Assembly: GCF_004343705.1 (NCBI RefSeq)
Contig: NZ_SKFH01000027.1
Location: 1-55,305, forward strand
DNA length: 55,305 nt
Direction of reading: 5' to 3'
Source of the DNA: Flaviaesturariibacter aridisoli
GTDB taxonomy: Bacteria; Bacteroidota; Bacteroidia; Chitinophagales; Chitinophagaceae
The position numbers and the translations under genes were made by a program. The notes beneath the pieces are model-generated. The model was given only the letters and a program-made list of their open reading frames with translations, had not been told where the DNA came from and ran no database searches. Positions 1-8,596 of this stretch are shown in pieces; position 1 is the first letter of the stretch, and each line of letters opens with the position of its first letter.

Positions 1-224
1 GCCGGCGCCGGCGCGCCGCCCTTGCTGTGCCAGGTGTTCAGCGCGATGTGGTGGTGGTAGCCGCCCACCGACAGGAAGGCCACCGTGCCCAGGTCGGCCA
101 GCAGGTCGAAGCCCATCACGTCGCGGTAAAAGGCGACGGAACGGCCGAGGTCGGTCACCCGCAGGTGAATATGGCCGATGCGGAGACCGGCGGGGGCATG
201 ATAGGCGGATGGATTTCCTTCCAT
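1..224 (-). CDS. VOC-family (glyoxalase/dioxygenase fold) protein, 3' part outside window
   Basis: The first 74 codons of a gene running off the left edge of the window. Near the N-terminus it reads RIGHIHLRVTDLGRSVAFYR followed by a segment with YHHHIALNTW. A metal-binding His in the first beta strand, the DL.RSVAFY helix and a second His pair are the hallmark of a vicinal-oxygen-chelate module such as CatE-like ring-cleavage dioxygenases or glyoxalase-type proteins. Substrate cannot be told from this half. The start is the ATG at 224-222. A GC-rich hairpin (241-263, arms CCGGTGCC/GGCACCGG) lies in its leader. Family assignment is firm; the specific function is unknown. Confidence 0.8.
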   Translation of the reverse strand, partial: MEGNPSAYHAPAGLRIGHIHLRVTDLGRSVAFYRDVMGFDLLADLGTVAFLSVGGYHHHIALNTWHSKGGAPAP

Positions 225-412
225 GGCGTCAGGGTTTGAACCGGTGCCGGCCGCGGGCACCGGCAACCGTAAAGGTACCCCCAAAGTACCGGCGCCGGAC
301 TCCTCCTTTTCGCTTCTTAACACCCGCGGCAACCCATCTTATGGAAAATGTTCGTAATTTCATTTTTCCCCGCTAAGTCACCACCCTGGAACCTACGAAC
401 ATCATAGCGAAA

Positions 413-2431
413 GTGCCCGCCTTCCTCAACGGTGGCGGCGAAATGGGCCTGCTCACCCGCCGTCATGCCTGGGGCGAAACGGTGCTCGGCGATCCCGCCA
501 CCTGGCCGCAAAGCCTCCGTACCACGCTGAGCATCCTGCTCCGCTCCCGTTTCCCCATGTTCCTGTTCTGGGGTCCCGAACACATCTGTTTTTACAACGA
601 CGCCTACCGCCCCAGCCTCGGCAACGACGGCAAGCACCCCGGTGCCCTCGGCAAGCGCGGCGCCGACGTATGGCCCGAGATCTGGCCCGACATCCAGCCG
701 CAGATCGACGCCATCCTCGCCGGCGGCGAAGCCTCCTGGCACCAGGACCAGCTGCTGCCCATCTACCGCAACGGCCGGCTCGAAGAAGTTTACTGGACCT
801 ACAGCTACAGCCCCGTGATCGACGAGCGCGGCAAGCCCGCCGGCGTGTTCGTGACCTGTACCGAAACCACCCAGACGGTGCAGCTGATCCAGGACCTGCA
901 ACGCGCCCATGAAAAGGCCAGCCTTGCCATTGAGGCCGGCAACCTCGGCGTGGTGGAGGTAGACCTTCAGACCGAAGACGTGGTCGTTTCCGCGCGGATC
1001 GAAGAGCTTTTCGGGCTACCCGGGGCCAACAAGCTGAACGATTTTCTCCGCCGCATGCACCCCGACGACCAGGTGAGGCGTGAAGAAGCCTACCGCCGCG
1101 CCATCGCCGACGGGAAGCTCGAATACGACTCGCGGATGTACCGCGGCGACGGCTCGGTGATATGGATCCGCATCATGGGCCGCGTGTTTTTTGACGGCGC
1201 CGGAACGCCGCTCAAGATGATCAGCATGGTGCAGGACATTACCGACCAGAAGCTGTTTGCCGAAGAACTGGCCCGGCGCGTAGGCGAGCAGACCTCCGAA
1301 CTGGCCGAAGCCCACAACCAGCTCCTTGCTTCGCACGCCTCGCTGCAAACCATCATCAACGTATTTACCTCCGCGCTGCAGGTGCTCGAGCCCGTAATAG
1401 AAGGAGGCGATGTGGTGGACTTCACCTACAAGCTCACCAACGAGGCCTACGCGGCCTACACCGGCAAGTCGCCCGCAGAACTGGTGGGCAAGCGCGTCTC
1501 CGAATTCTTTCCCGGCTACTTCGACACCGACTCCTTCCGCAACATCCGTGCGGTGGCGCTTTCGGGCGAAGCCCGCACCTGGGAAAACCACTACCGCGCC
1601 GACGGGCTCGACATCTACAACGAGATGGGTGCCGTGCCCATCAACGGCGACATCGTGGTGCACCTCACGGACTATACCGCTTTGAAACAATTGCAGCACG
1701 AGCTCGTGCGCAACATCACCGAGCTGAAGCGCTCCAACCAGAACCTCGAGGAATTCGCCCACGCCGCCTCGCACGACCTGAAAGAGCCGATCCGCAAGAT
1801 CCACTTCTTCACCGCGCAGCTGAAAGAGCAATTATATACGCAGCTGAGCCCCGCGCAGCAAGGCTCTTTCGAGCGCATCGAGAACGCCTCCCGCCGCATG
1901 GGCCACCTGGTAGACGACCTCCTCACCTATTCGCATGTGAGCGAGCGGCCCCAGGAAATGGCGCCCGTAGACCTCGCCGAGGTTGCCGCGCGCGTGCTCG
2001 AAGACCTGGAGCTCGACATCCGTGAAAAGAGCGCCGACATCCGCGTGGCGGCGCTCCCCCGCGTGACGGGCTACCGGCGGCAGCTGCAGCAGCTCTTGCA
2101 AAACCTGATCTCCAACGCCCTCAAATACAGCAAGCCGGGCGTGCCGCCCGTAGTGACCCTTTCGGCCGGCGAAGCCACCGAGAACGGGCAGCGCTACCAC
2201 GTGCTCCGCGTAGCCGACAACGGCATCGGCTTCGACAATACGTACAGCGAAAAGATCTTCCAGATGTTCGCCCGCCTCCACGGCAAGAACGAATACAGCG
2301 GCACCGGCGTGGGCCTGTCGATCGTAAAGAAAGTAGTGGAGCACCACTACGGCTTTATCCGCGCCGAGGGAACACCCGGCGAAGGAGCCTTGTTTGAAGT
2401 GTTCCTGCCGATACAACCGCCGGTGGCATAG
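413..2431 (+). CDS. Multi-PAS sensor histidine kinase
   Basis: A 672-residue soluble sensor kinase. The N-terminus (FLNGGGEMG, then DPATWPQSLRTTLSILLRSRFPMF) is the PAS-like input domain typical of cytosolic Bacteroidota hybrid-type kinases. A PAS_3-like domain follows at about 175-290 (FLRRMHPDDQ, then WIRIMGRVFFD). A third PAS domain lies at about 310-430. The HisKA phospho-acceptor is His454 in ASHDLKEP. A complete HATPase_c has an N box (LISNALKYS), G1 (DNGIGF), F box (IFQMFARL) and G2 (GTGVGLSIV). No transmembrane segment or receiver domain is visible, so it senses a cytoplasmic or diffusible cue, and its partner regulator is not encoded next to it. The chosen GTG start keeps the conserved FLNGGGEMG; an ATG at 443 would cut into it. 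Confidence 0.9.
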   Translation: MPAFLNGGGEMGLLTRRHAWGETVLGDPATWPQSLRTTLSILLRSRFPMFLFWGPEHICFYNDAYRPSLGNDGKHPGALGKRGADVWPEIWPDIQPQIDAILAGGEASWHQDQLLPIYRNGRLEEVYWTYSYSPVIDERGKPAGVFVTCTETTQTVQLIQDLQRAHEKASLAIEAGNLGVVEVDLQTEDVVVSARIEELFGLPGANKLNDFLRRMHPDDQVRREEAYRRAIADGKLEYDSRMYRGDGSVIWIRIMGRVFFDGAGTPLKMISMVQDITDQKLFAEELARRVGEQTSELAEAHNQLLASHASLQTIINVFTSALQVLEPVIEGGDVVDFTYKLTNEAYAAYTGKSPAELVGKRVSEFFPGYFDTDSFRNIRAVALSGEARTWENHYRADGLDIYNEMGAVPINGDIVVHLTDYTALKQLQHELVRNITELKRSNQNLEEFAHAASHDLKEPIRKIHFFTAQLKEQLYTQLSPAQQGSFERIENASRRMGHLVDDLLTYSHVSERPQEMAPVDLAEVAARVLEDLELDIREKSADIRVAALPRVTGYRRQLQQLLQNLISNALKYSKPGVPPVVTLSAGEATENGQRYHVLRVADNGIGFDNTYSEKIFQMFARLHGKNEYSGTGVGLSIVKKVVEHHYGFIRAEGTPGEGALFEVFLPIQPPVA

Positions 2432-2500
2432 CGGGTTGCCAGCCGTTGAACCGCAGGGCTGGCAGAGCGGAAGTCGCGCAGCGTCCTGGCGCACGCAGCG

Positions 2501-2525
2501 TCATTGCGAGCGCAGCAGCCTGCCC
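2501..2525. repeat. Intergenic repeat, copy 1 (CATTGCGAGCGCAGCAGCC type)
   Basis: This 25-bp sequence recurs at 7156-7180 with one mismatch. Related CATTGCGAG/CTCGCAATG pieces occur around 20608 and 20778. It lies between two genes and looks like a dispersed intergenic (REP-like) repeat. The rest of the 2432-2619 spacer shows no gene. Confidence 0.5.
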
Positions 2526-2619
2526 GGGCGGGTAAGCCTTCACAAGGGCCAGCAGGGTGATGGCCGCCGGGCTTCATGGAAGGGCTTGCCCATCGGCAGC
2601 CCATCGCTTTCCTACGGCG

Positions 2620-2627
2620 TACCTTCG
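2620..2627 (+). promoter_or_regulatory. Putative -7 box (TACCTTCG) before the PAS kinase-like gene
   Basis: TACCTTCG differs by one base from the Bacteroidota consensus TAnnTTTG and ends 5 nt before the ATG at 2633. This supports that start and suggests a leaderless transcript. Confidence 0.45.
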
Positions 2628-2632
2628 TTCTT

Positions 2633-3685
2633 ATGTTCCCCCTGAAAACCGGTGATTTCGACATCAGCAGCTTCTTTGAACTAACGCCCGACCTGGTGTG
2701 CATCGCCGGCAAGGATGGCTATTTCAAGAAGATCAACGGCGCCGTGCGGAGCAAACTCGAATATTCGGAAGAAGAACTCCTGCAAAGCCCGATCGCCTCT
2801 TTCATTCATCCCGACGACCAGGGCCTGACACACGAAAAAAGACAGAAGCTCCTCGAGGGCGAAGCTCTCATCAATTTCCAGAACCGCTACCGCAGCAAAA
2901 GCGGCAAGGTGATCTGGCTGCACTGGACCTCCGTTTATTTCCCGGAGCAGGAAGTGGTGTTCGCGATCGCAAAAGATGTGACGGAAAAAAAGCTGATCGA
3001 GCAGGAGATGGAAGCGCGCTACCGCGAGTTCAAAAGCCTCGCCCGCCATTTCAAGCAGCGCATGGAAAAGGACCGGAAGTACGTAGCGCTGGAGCTGCAC
3101 GAGGAACTGGCCCAGCTGGCCTCGATGATCAAGATGAACATGGACTGGCTGGAGAGCCACACCGACGCGCTGCCCGAAGGCGCCCGGGGACGGATGGAAC
3201 AGGTGTCGAAGCTTTCCGGGCGCATGGTGCATACGATCCGGGAGATCGCCTTCTCCTTCAGCCCGGGGATGCTGGAAGACCTCGGGTTGAAAGAAACCCT
3301 GGCCGTGCTGTGCCGGGAGTTCCAGGTGCGGAAAGGCATTCCCTGCACCTTCGACTGCACGCTCGACCCGGGCCTGCTGACCAATGAAGAAGCGATGGAC
3401 TTTTTCCGGATCTGCCAGGATCTTTTCAACAACATGGACGCCGGCCCGCGCGTTGCCGAAGTGGTCATCTGCCTCGAAAGGGAGCAGCAGCAGGCCTGCC
3501 TGCGGGTGCTGATGATCCGGCTGCAGGGCGACAGCACGCAGCCGCACCCCGAGCCCGACCTGGGCGGCATCCGCAACCGGGTGGCCTCGATGAACGGCCA
3601 GCTTTCGGTGGCCCGCGAGGGGCATAGCCATTGGCAGATGACCGTGCGGGTGCCCCTGCCCCTGCCGGTGGCGGACGACCGGTAG
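2633..3685 (+). CDS. PAS domain protein with HisKA_3-like dimer helix and degenerate ATPase domain
   Basis: A 350-residue protein starting MFPLKTGDFDISSF. A PAS domain covers about 10-130 (FELTPDLVCIAGKDGYF, FIHPDDQG, VTEKK). A helical region with ALELHEELAQLASMIKMN at about 150-180 is the NarL-type HisKA_3 histidine motif. The C-terminus (about 235-345) has the layout of HATPase_c, with an N-box-like RICQDLFNN and a final GGIRNRVASMNGQLSV. However, the G1 Asp-Gly-Gly loop is missing and reads MIRLQGDSTQP. ATP binding is therefore doubtful, and the protein may be a scaffold or sensor rather than an active kinase. An in-frame ATG at 2576 is less likely because a -7 box sits directly before 2633. 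It follows the other sensor kinase in the same direction, 200 bp downstream. Confidence 0.8.
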   Translation: MFPLKTGDFDISSFFELTPDLVCIAGKDGYFKKINGAVRSKLEYSEEELLQSPIASFIHPDDQGLTHEKRQKLLEGEALINFQNRYRSKSGKVIWLHWTSVYFPEQEVVFAIAKDVTEKKLIEQEMEARYREFKSLARHFKQRMEKDRKYVALELHEELAQLASMIKMNMDWLESHTDALPEGARGRMEQVSKLSGRMVHTIREIAFSFSPGMLEDLGLKETLAVLCREFQVRKGIPCTFDCTLDPGLLTNEEAMDFFRICQDLFNNMDAGPRVAEVVICLEREQQQACLRVLMIRLQGDSTQPHPEPDLGGIRNRVASMNGQLSVAREGHSHWQMTVRVPLPLPVADDR

Positions 3686-3773
3686 GGCCCGCCCCTCGCT
3701 TCCGGATACCCCTAACCGCATTACCTCCCCGCGAAAACAACCGCGGCCCCGAGGCTTTTCCGGTTAGATGCCG

Positions 3774-3780
3774 TATTTTG
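3774..3780 (+). promoter_or_regulatory. Putative -7 box before the tricorn protease gene
   Basis: TATTTTG, close to TAnnTTTG, ends 5 nt before the ATG at 3786. A short or absent leader is implied. Confidence 0.4.
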
Positions 3781-3785
3781 GATGA

Positions 3786-6700
3786 ATGCGTTACCACCCT
3801 CGCTCCGTCCTCAGCACGCTCCTGCTGCTGACCTCCGTTTTTGCCTCCGCGCAAAACACCACCGACACCCGCCTGCTCTGGCAGCCCGCCATCAGCAAGA
3901 ACGCCATTGCCTTTATCTATGCCGAAGACCTGTGGGTGGCGAACCGCGACGGCTCCTACCCCCGTAGAATTACGGTGAGCGAAGGCGCGGAATCCAACCC
4001 CGTATTCTCCCCCGATGGAACGATGATCGCCTTCACCGGCCAGTACGACGGCAACACCGACGTGTTTGTGGTGCCCGCCGCCGGCGGCGTGCCGCGCCGA
4101 CTGACCTGGCACCCCGGCGCCGACCTCGTGCGCGACTTCTCCGCCGACGGCAAGAAGATCCTCTTCGCCTCGCAGCGTACGAGCTTCACCAACCGCTACT
4201 ACCAGCTCTTTACCGTAGATATACAATCCGGCGCCGAGCAGCAGCTGCCCGTCCCCAACGCGTTCTGGGCTTCTTACAGCCCCGACGGAAGCAGCATCGC
4301 CTACACCACCATCCCCGACCGCTTCGAGCAATGGAAAGGCTACCGCGGCGGCACGGCGTCGCGCATCTGGATCTACGACACCCGCTCGCACAGCGTAACG
4401 GAGATCCCCAAGCCCGCCACCGGGAGCAACGACTCCAAACCCGTGTGGAAGGGCAGCACGGTGTACTTCCGCAGCGACCGCAACGGCGAGTTCAACCTCT
4501 ATAGCTACAACACCGCCACGAAAGCCGTCAGCCAGCTGACGAAGTTTACCGACTTCCCCGTGTCGGGGCTCGACGGCTCGGCCGACGGGATCATCTTTTC
4601 ACAAGCGGGCTATCTCCACGTATACGACGCCCCATCCGGCGCGGTGAACCGCCTGAAGATCGGCATCGCCGCCGACCTGCTCGACCAGCGCGAGCGCTAC
4701 GTGAAGGGCGAGCAATACATCCGCGGCGGCGATATCTCGCCCACCGGCACCCGCGTGGTGCTCGACTACCGCGGCGAGATCCTGACCCTGCCCGCGCAGA
4801 AGGGCGACCTCCTCAACCTGACCAACAGCCCCGGCGTGCACGAAAAAGACCCGGCCTGGTCGCCCAACGGCAAGCTCATTGCCTGGTTCAGCGACGCCTC
4901 GGGCGAATACGCCCTGCACGTGATGGCGCAGGACGGCAGCGGCACGGCGCAGGTGCTCCGCCTCAACGGCTCGGGCTTCTACGCCCACCCGCACTGGTCG
5001 CCCGACAGCCGGAAGATCGCGTTCGTGGACAACGGCCGCCGCCTCTACGTGGCCGACCTCGCCGCGGGTACGATCCAGAAGATCGCCGAAGACGAGCAAT
5101 ACACCCCGGGTGCGTTCCGCGACCTGTTTGGCAGCTGGTCGGCCGACGGGCAGCACCTCGCCTACACCACCATCACCACGACCAACTTCGAGCGGGCCTG
5201 GATCCATTCCTTCGCCGCCGGCAAGTCGAGCGCGGTGACCGACGCGCTTTCCAATGTAAGCGAGCCCACCTTCGACCCCTCGGGCAAATACCTGTACCTG
5301 CTGGCCAGCACCGACGCGGGGCCGGTGGTGAACTGGTTCGACCAGTCGAACAACGACATGGAGTCCACCAACGCGCTCTACCTCATCACCCTGCAAAAGA
5401 GCGTGCCCTCGCCGCTGGCCCGGGAGAACGAGACCGAGCCCGTCGACAGCAGCGCGAAGGCGCCCTACAAGGCCGACTCGAGCCGCAAGCGCGTGACCAT
5501 CGACTGGGACGGCATCCAGAACCGCATCGTGGCCCTGCCGCTGCCGAAGGGCCGCTACAGCAATCTATCCGTGCTGAAGGAAGGCGAGCTCTTTTACCTG
5601 TCGGCCGCGCCGCACAACGCCACGCCCACGATGCTGAATCTATACAGCCTGAAGAAGCGCAAGGAAGAACCCATCCTGCCGGCCGACAACTACCGCATTG
5701 CCGCGAAGGGCGAGAAGACCCTCTTCGTCACGAAGGGCAAGTGGGGCGTGGCACCCACGGGCCAGAAGCCGACACCCGAGTCGATGATCAACACCGCCGG
5801 CCTGCAGGTGAAGATCAACCCCAGGGAAGAATGGAAGAACATCTTCAACGAAGCCTGGCGCGTAAACCGCGATTTCTTCTACGACTCCAACATGCACGGC
5901 GTGAACTGGCCGGCCATGAAAACGAAATACGCCGCGCTGCTCCCCGACGTGGCCAGCACCAACGACCTCTACCGCGTGATGCAATGGATGTTCAGCGAGC
6001 TCTCCGTGGGGCACCACCGCTTCGATGCCTCGGGCGACCGCCGCGCCAACCCCGAGACCGTTCCGGGCGGACTGCTGGGCGCCGACTACGAGGTGGCCGG
6101 CAACCGCTACCGCATCAAAAAGATCTACGGCGGCCTCAACTGGACGCCCGAGCTGCGCTCGCCGCTGACCGAGCCCGGCGCCAACGTTAGCGTGGGCGAC
6201 TTCATCCTCAAGGTGAACGGCGCCGACGTGACCGCCGACCGCAACTTCTACAGCTACTTTGAAAATACCGCCGACAAGATCGTGACGCTCACCGTGGCCG
6301 CTTCGGCCGAGGGCGCCAACACGCGCACCGTGAAGGTGGTGCCGGTGGCCAGCGAAACGGCGCTGCGCAACCGCGACTGGGTGGAAGGCAACATGCGCAA
6401 GGTGCACGAAGCCACCAACGGGCAGGTGGCCTACGTATACGTGCCCAACACCGCGGCCCTGGGCCACGAGTATTTCAAGCGCTACTTCTACCCGCAGGCC
6501 GACAAGGCCGCCATCATCATCGACGAGCGCTTCAACGGCGGCGGGCAGCTGGCCGACTACTACATCGACCTCCTGAAGCGGCCCCTCAACTCGTACTGGC
6601 GCTACCGCTACGGCAAAGACCAGAAGGCTCCCAACGCGTCGATCCAGGGACCGAAGGTGATGCTGATCGACGAGACCGCCGGCTCGGGCGGCGACTACCT

Positions 6701-7031
6701 GCCCTACCTGTTCCGGCAGGCGAAGCTGGGCACCCTCGTGGGCAAGACCACCTGGGGCGGCCTCGTGGGCGTGCTGGGCTACCCCGAGTTCATCGACGGC
6801 GGCGTGGTAACGGCCCCCAACGTGGCCTTCTTCGACGCGAACGGCTTCGGCATCGAGAACGTGGGCACCCCGCCCGACGTGGAGGTGGAGCAATGGCCCG
6901 CCGACGTCATCGCCGGCCACGACCCGCAGCTCGAAAAGGCCATCCAGATCGCCCTGGAGGGCCTGAAGGCCAACCCGCCGCAAAAGGCGCCGGCGCCGAA
7001 GGCACCGGTGAAGGCGAGGGCGGCCTTTTAG
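3786..7031 (+). CDS. Tricorn-type S41 family peptidase, exported
   Basis: A 1081-residue protein with a signal peptide (hydrophobic core LSTLLLLTSVFASAQ, cleavage after about residue 23). The first ~650 residues form WD40/PD40-like propellers with repeated FSPDGTMIAFTG, YSPDGSSIAYT and WSPNGKLIAW blades, as in tricorn protease. A tricorn C1-like region (about 675-760) is followed by a PDZ-like segment (about 765-870, VSVGDFILKVNGADVT). The S41 core holds IIIDERFNGGG and ETAGSGGDYLPY, with the nucleophile Ser at 967 and a downstream KTTWGGLVG. It probably degrades peptides in the periplasm. The stop codon lies inside a perfect 12-bp-arm hairpin (7026-7052). Family assignment is strong; the substrate is unknown. 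Confidence 0.93.
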   Translation: MRYHPRSVLSTLLLLTSVFASAQNTTDTRLLWQPAISKNAIAFIYAEDLWVANRDGSYPRRITVSEGAESNPVFSPDGTMIAFTGQYDGNTDVFVVPAAGGVPRRLTWHPGADLVRDFSADGKKILFASQRTSFTNRYYQLFTVDIQSGAEQQLPVPNAFWASYSPDGSSIAYTTIPDRFEQWKGYRGGTASRIWIYDTRSHSVTEIPKPATGSNDSKPVWKGSTVYFRSDRNGEFNLYSYNTATKAVSQLTKFTDFPVSGLDGSADGIIFSQAGYLHVYDAPSGAVNRLKIGIAADLLDQRERYVKGEQYIRGGDISPTGTRVVLDYRGEILTLPAQKGDLLNLTNSPGVHEKDPAWSPNGKLIAWFSDASGEYALHVMAQDGSGTAQVLRLNGSGFYAHPHWSPDSRKIAFVDNGRRLYVADLAAGTIQKIAEDEQYTPGAFRDLFGSWSADGQHLAYTTITTTNFERAWIHSFAAGKSSAVTDALSNVSEPTFDPSGKYLYLLASTDAGPVVNWFDQSNNDMESTNALYLITLQKSVPSPLARENETEPVDSSAKAPYKADSSRKRVTIDWDGIQNRIVALPLPKGRYSNLSVLKEGELFYLSAAPHNATPTMLNLYSLKKRKEEPILPADNYRIAAKGEKTLFVTKGKWGVAPTGQKPTPESMINTAGLQVKINPREEWKNIFNEAWRVNRDFFYDSNMHGVNWPAMKTKYAALLPDVASTNDLYRVMQWMFSELSVGHHRFDASGDRRANPETVPGGLLGADYEVAGNRYRIKKIYGGLNWTPELRSPLTEPGANVSVGDFILKVNGADVTADRNFYSYFENTADKIVTLTVAASAEGANTRTVKVVPVASETALRNRDWVEGNMRKVHEATNGQVAYVYVPNTAALGHEYFKRYFYPQADKAAIIIDERFNGGGQLADYYIDLLKRPLNSYWRYRYGKDQKAPNASIQGPKVMLIDETAGSGGDYLPYLFRQAKLGTLVGKTTWGGLVGVLGYPEFIDGGVVTAPNVAFFDANGFGIENVGTPPDVEVEQWPADVIAGHDPQLEKAIQIALEGLKANPPQKAPAPKAPVKARAAF

Positions 7032-7060
7032 TGGCGCGGGGCGCCACTAAAACGGTCGAA
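7026..7060 (+). repeat. Hairpin repeat A (TTTTAGTGGCGC / GCGCCACTAAAA + CGGTCGAA tail)
   Basis: Perfect 12-bp arms around GGG, including the stop codon of the preceding gene, followed by ACGGTCGAA. A sister copy lies in the opposite orientation at 8231-8264 on the other side of ppk2. The arms differ between copies but pairing is kept. Confidence 0.65.
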
Positions 7061-7078
7061 GCGGGTTTGATGTAAACG

Positions 7079-7108
7079 AAAAAGCCAGGACCCCGGTCCT
7101 GGCTTTTT
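7079..7108 (+). terminator. Rho-independent terminator, tricorn gene (possibly bidirectional)
   Basis: The stem AAAAAGCCAGGA/TCCTGGCTTTTT with a CCCCGG loop sits 50 nt past the stop codon. The A-run and T-run on both sides allow it to work in either direction. The ppk2 gene converges from the right. Confidence 0.85.
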
Positions 7109-7154
7109 GTTGCCGGCAGGGCCGACGGGCGTAAGCGATCCCGCCTGGGGCGGG

Positions 7155-7193
7155 GTCATTGCGAACGCAGCAGCCTGCCCCGCCCGCAATGAC
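7155..7193. repeat. Intergenic repeat copy 2 with flanking inverted arms
   Basis: Contains the 25-bp repeat also found at 2501-2525 (7156-7180). It is bounded by arms GTCATTGCG and CGCAATGAC, so it can fold as a long hairpin. The following 7200-7265 stretch is a pyrimidine-rich AACCCTCCT-like series without coding sense. Confidence 0.5.
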
Positions 7194-7265
7194 GGGCATT
7201 CGCCCGGCCCATCCCGCTACCAACCTTTCTAAACCTCCTAAACCCTCCTGAACCCTCTTGAACCC

Positions 7266-8018
7266 TCAGGGGTAAAGCCTTGCCTCGAGGTGCTCGGGGG
7301 AGGCGGGGTAGACGAGCTTGTTGTGCTGCTCGAGGAGGCCGTGGTCTTTGCCGCGGTATTCCACGTGGCGGAGCAGGTGGGCGATGAGGGCGATGTGCAT
7401 ATTATTCTTGTCTTCGGCGTTGGCCACGAACCAGGGGGATTTCTGGAAGTTGGTCTTGCGCAGCATCTTGTTGCGGGCGCTGGAATAGTCGCCCCACAGC
7501 TGCTGGGCCTTTTCGTCGATCGGGCTGATTTTCCACTGCTTCAGCGGGTCGCGGCGGCGGTCGGCGAGGCGGGTGGCCTGCTCCTTTTTGCTGATGTCGA
7601 GGTAATACTTGAGGAGGATGATGCCGGCATCGGTGAGGAGCTTTTCAAACCCCTCCACGTCGCGGAAGAAGGCCTGGTATTCCTCGTCGGTGCAAAAGCC
7701 CATCACCTTTTCCACGCCGGCGCGGTTGTACCAGCTGCGGTTGAAGAGCACGAACTCGCCGGAGGTGGGCAGGTACCCGGTAAAGCGCTGGAAGTACCAC
7801 TGTCCCTGCTCGCGGTCGGAGGGCTTGCTGAGGGCCACCACGCGCGTTTCGCGGGGGCTGAGGTGCTTGATGATCCGCTTGACGGTGCCGTCCTTGCCGG
7901 CGGCATCGCGGCCCTCGAGCACCACGAGGAGCTTCAGCCCGGAGGCGATGACCTCCTTCTGCAACTTGACGAGCTCCACGTAGAGCGCTTCCATCTGCTT
8001 TTTCTGTTCCTTTTTCAT
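7266..8018 (-). CDS. ppk2: Polyphosphate kinase 2 family protein
   Basis: A 250-residue cytosolic enzyme beginning MKKEQKKQMEALYVELVKLQ. It transfers phosphate between polyphosphate and nucleotides. Walker A is GRDAAGKDGT at 36-45. The Walker B/active-site region is FNRSWYNRAGVEKVMGF, and the lid module contains DRRRDPLKQWKISPID. Length and motifs fit single-domain PPK2 of the short type; ADP versus AMP preference cannot be read. The frame stays open upstream, but that part is compositional shadow, and the conserved N-terminal helix begins at this ATG. It is divided from neighbours by a terminator on the left and a hairpin-rich 300-bp spacer on the right, so it is probably monocistronic. Confidence 0.93.
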   Translation of the reverse strand: MKKEQKKQMEALYVELVKLQKEVIASGLKLLVVLEGRDAAGKDGTVKRIIKHLSPRETRVVALSKPSDREQGQWYFQRFTGYLPTSGEFVLFNRSWYNRAGVEKVMGFCTDEEYQAFFRDVEGFEKLLTDAGIILLKYYLDISKKEQATRLADRRRDPLKQWKISPIDEKAQQLWGDYSSARNKMLRKTNFQKSPWFVANAEDKNNMHIALIAHLLRHVEYRGKDHGLLEQHNKLVYPASPEHLEARLYP

Positions 8019-8230
8019 AACGCAGGGGGGAAGGTTTTGCCGGTGCCGGACGCTTCCGGCAGGAAGGCATTCAAAAACAGGGCCGGTGGGGCGGCGGTGG
8101 CGGCCCGCAAGCGGGCGCCGGAGCGCGACGGCACGACGGCGCAACGGCGCAACGAGGGAGCTGGGACGACGGGCGCATGTCCGTCGGTCCTCTCTCCTGT
8201 CAGGCTGGAGCAGCCGAAAGGCGCGACGAT

Positions 8231-8264
8231 TTCGACCGTTTTTGTTGCGCTCCGCGCAACAAAA
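8231..8264 (-). repeat. Hairpin repeat B (sister of 7026-7060, opposite orientation)
   Basis: Read on the minus strand: TTTTGTTGCGC, GGA, GCGCAACAAAA, then ACGGTCGAA. Compared with copy A the stem bases change in pairs while the tail CGGTCGAA is kept. The remaining 8019-8230 spacer shows no gene. Confidence 0.6.
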
Positions 8265-8266
8265 TG

Positions 8267-8308
8267 GCCGGAGGTCCCGCATGCTTCCAAACGGGATCTC
8301 CGGCTTTT
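8267..8308 (-). terminator. Terminator-like stem downstream of the 8327-8596 gene
   Basis: Arms GCCGGAGGTCCCG and CGGGATCTCCGGC enclose a 12-nt loop. On the minus strand the stem is followed by ATTTTGTTG; on the plus strand by TTTT. It closes the minus-strand transcript ending at 8327. Confidence 0.55.
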
Positions 8309-8326
8309 GATCAGATGGCGATTGCG

Positions 8327-8596
8327 TTACAAAGCTGCCTTCAGCTTGTTGCTTTTGCCCGGCTTCAGCTGTACGTCTTCCAGGGTCTTCTGTGTATAAT
8401 CGCGGTGGGCGATGGTGATCTTTTTCGTGCCGGGCTCGACGTCTTTGAGGATGCACTTGCCGTGGGCGTCGGTGATGCCCTTGACGCCGGTGCCTTCGAT
8501 GCGCACCTCCGCGGCGGCGAGGGGTTGCGCGTCGGGGCCAGACACGTGGAGGGTGAGTGAGGTGCCGGAAGTGGCGGCGTCGACGATGATGCGCAT
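8327..8596 (-). CDS. Carboxypeptidase-regulatory-like (Ig-fold) domain, likely C-terminal half of the adjoining gene
   Basis: 89 residues starting MRIIVDAATSGTSLTLHVSG. A compact beta-sandwich with PLAAAEVRIEGTGVKGITDA and DVEPGTKKITIAHRDY matches CarboxypepD_reg-like domains. Such a domain usually ends a larger Bacteroidota protein. Its ATG lies exactly at a six-A run, in the -1 frame of the helical coding region 8597-9216. The codon character switches frame at that point. It is either translated as its own small protein, reached by slippage on the A-run, or separated by a one-base deletion or consensus error. Confidence 0.6.
   Translation of the reverse strand: MRIIVDAATSGTSLTLHVSGPDAQPLAAAEVRIEGTGVKGITDAHGKCILKDVEPGTKKITIAHRDYTQKTLEDVQLKPGKSNKLKAAL

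Noticed and set aside
8019-8456. N-terminal extension of PPK2
   Set aside because: It would run through hairpin and terminator sequence; family length and N-terminus fit ATG 8018.
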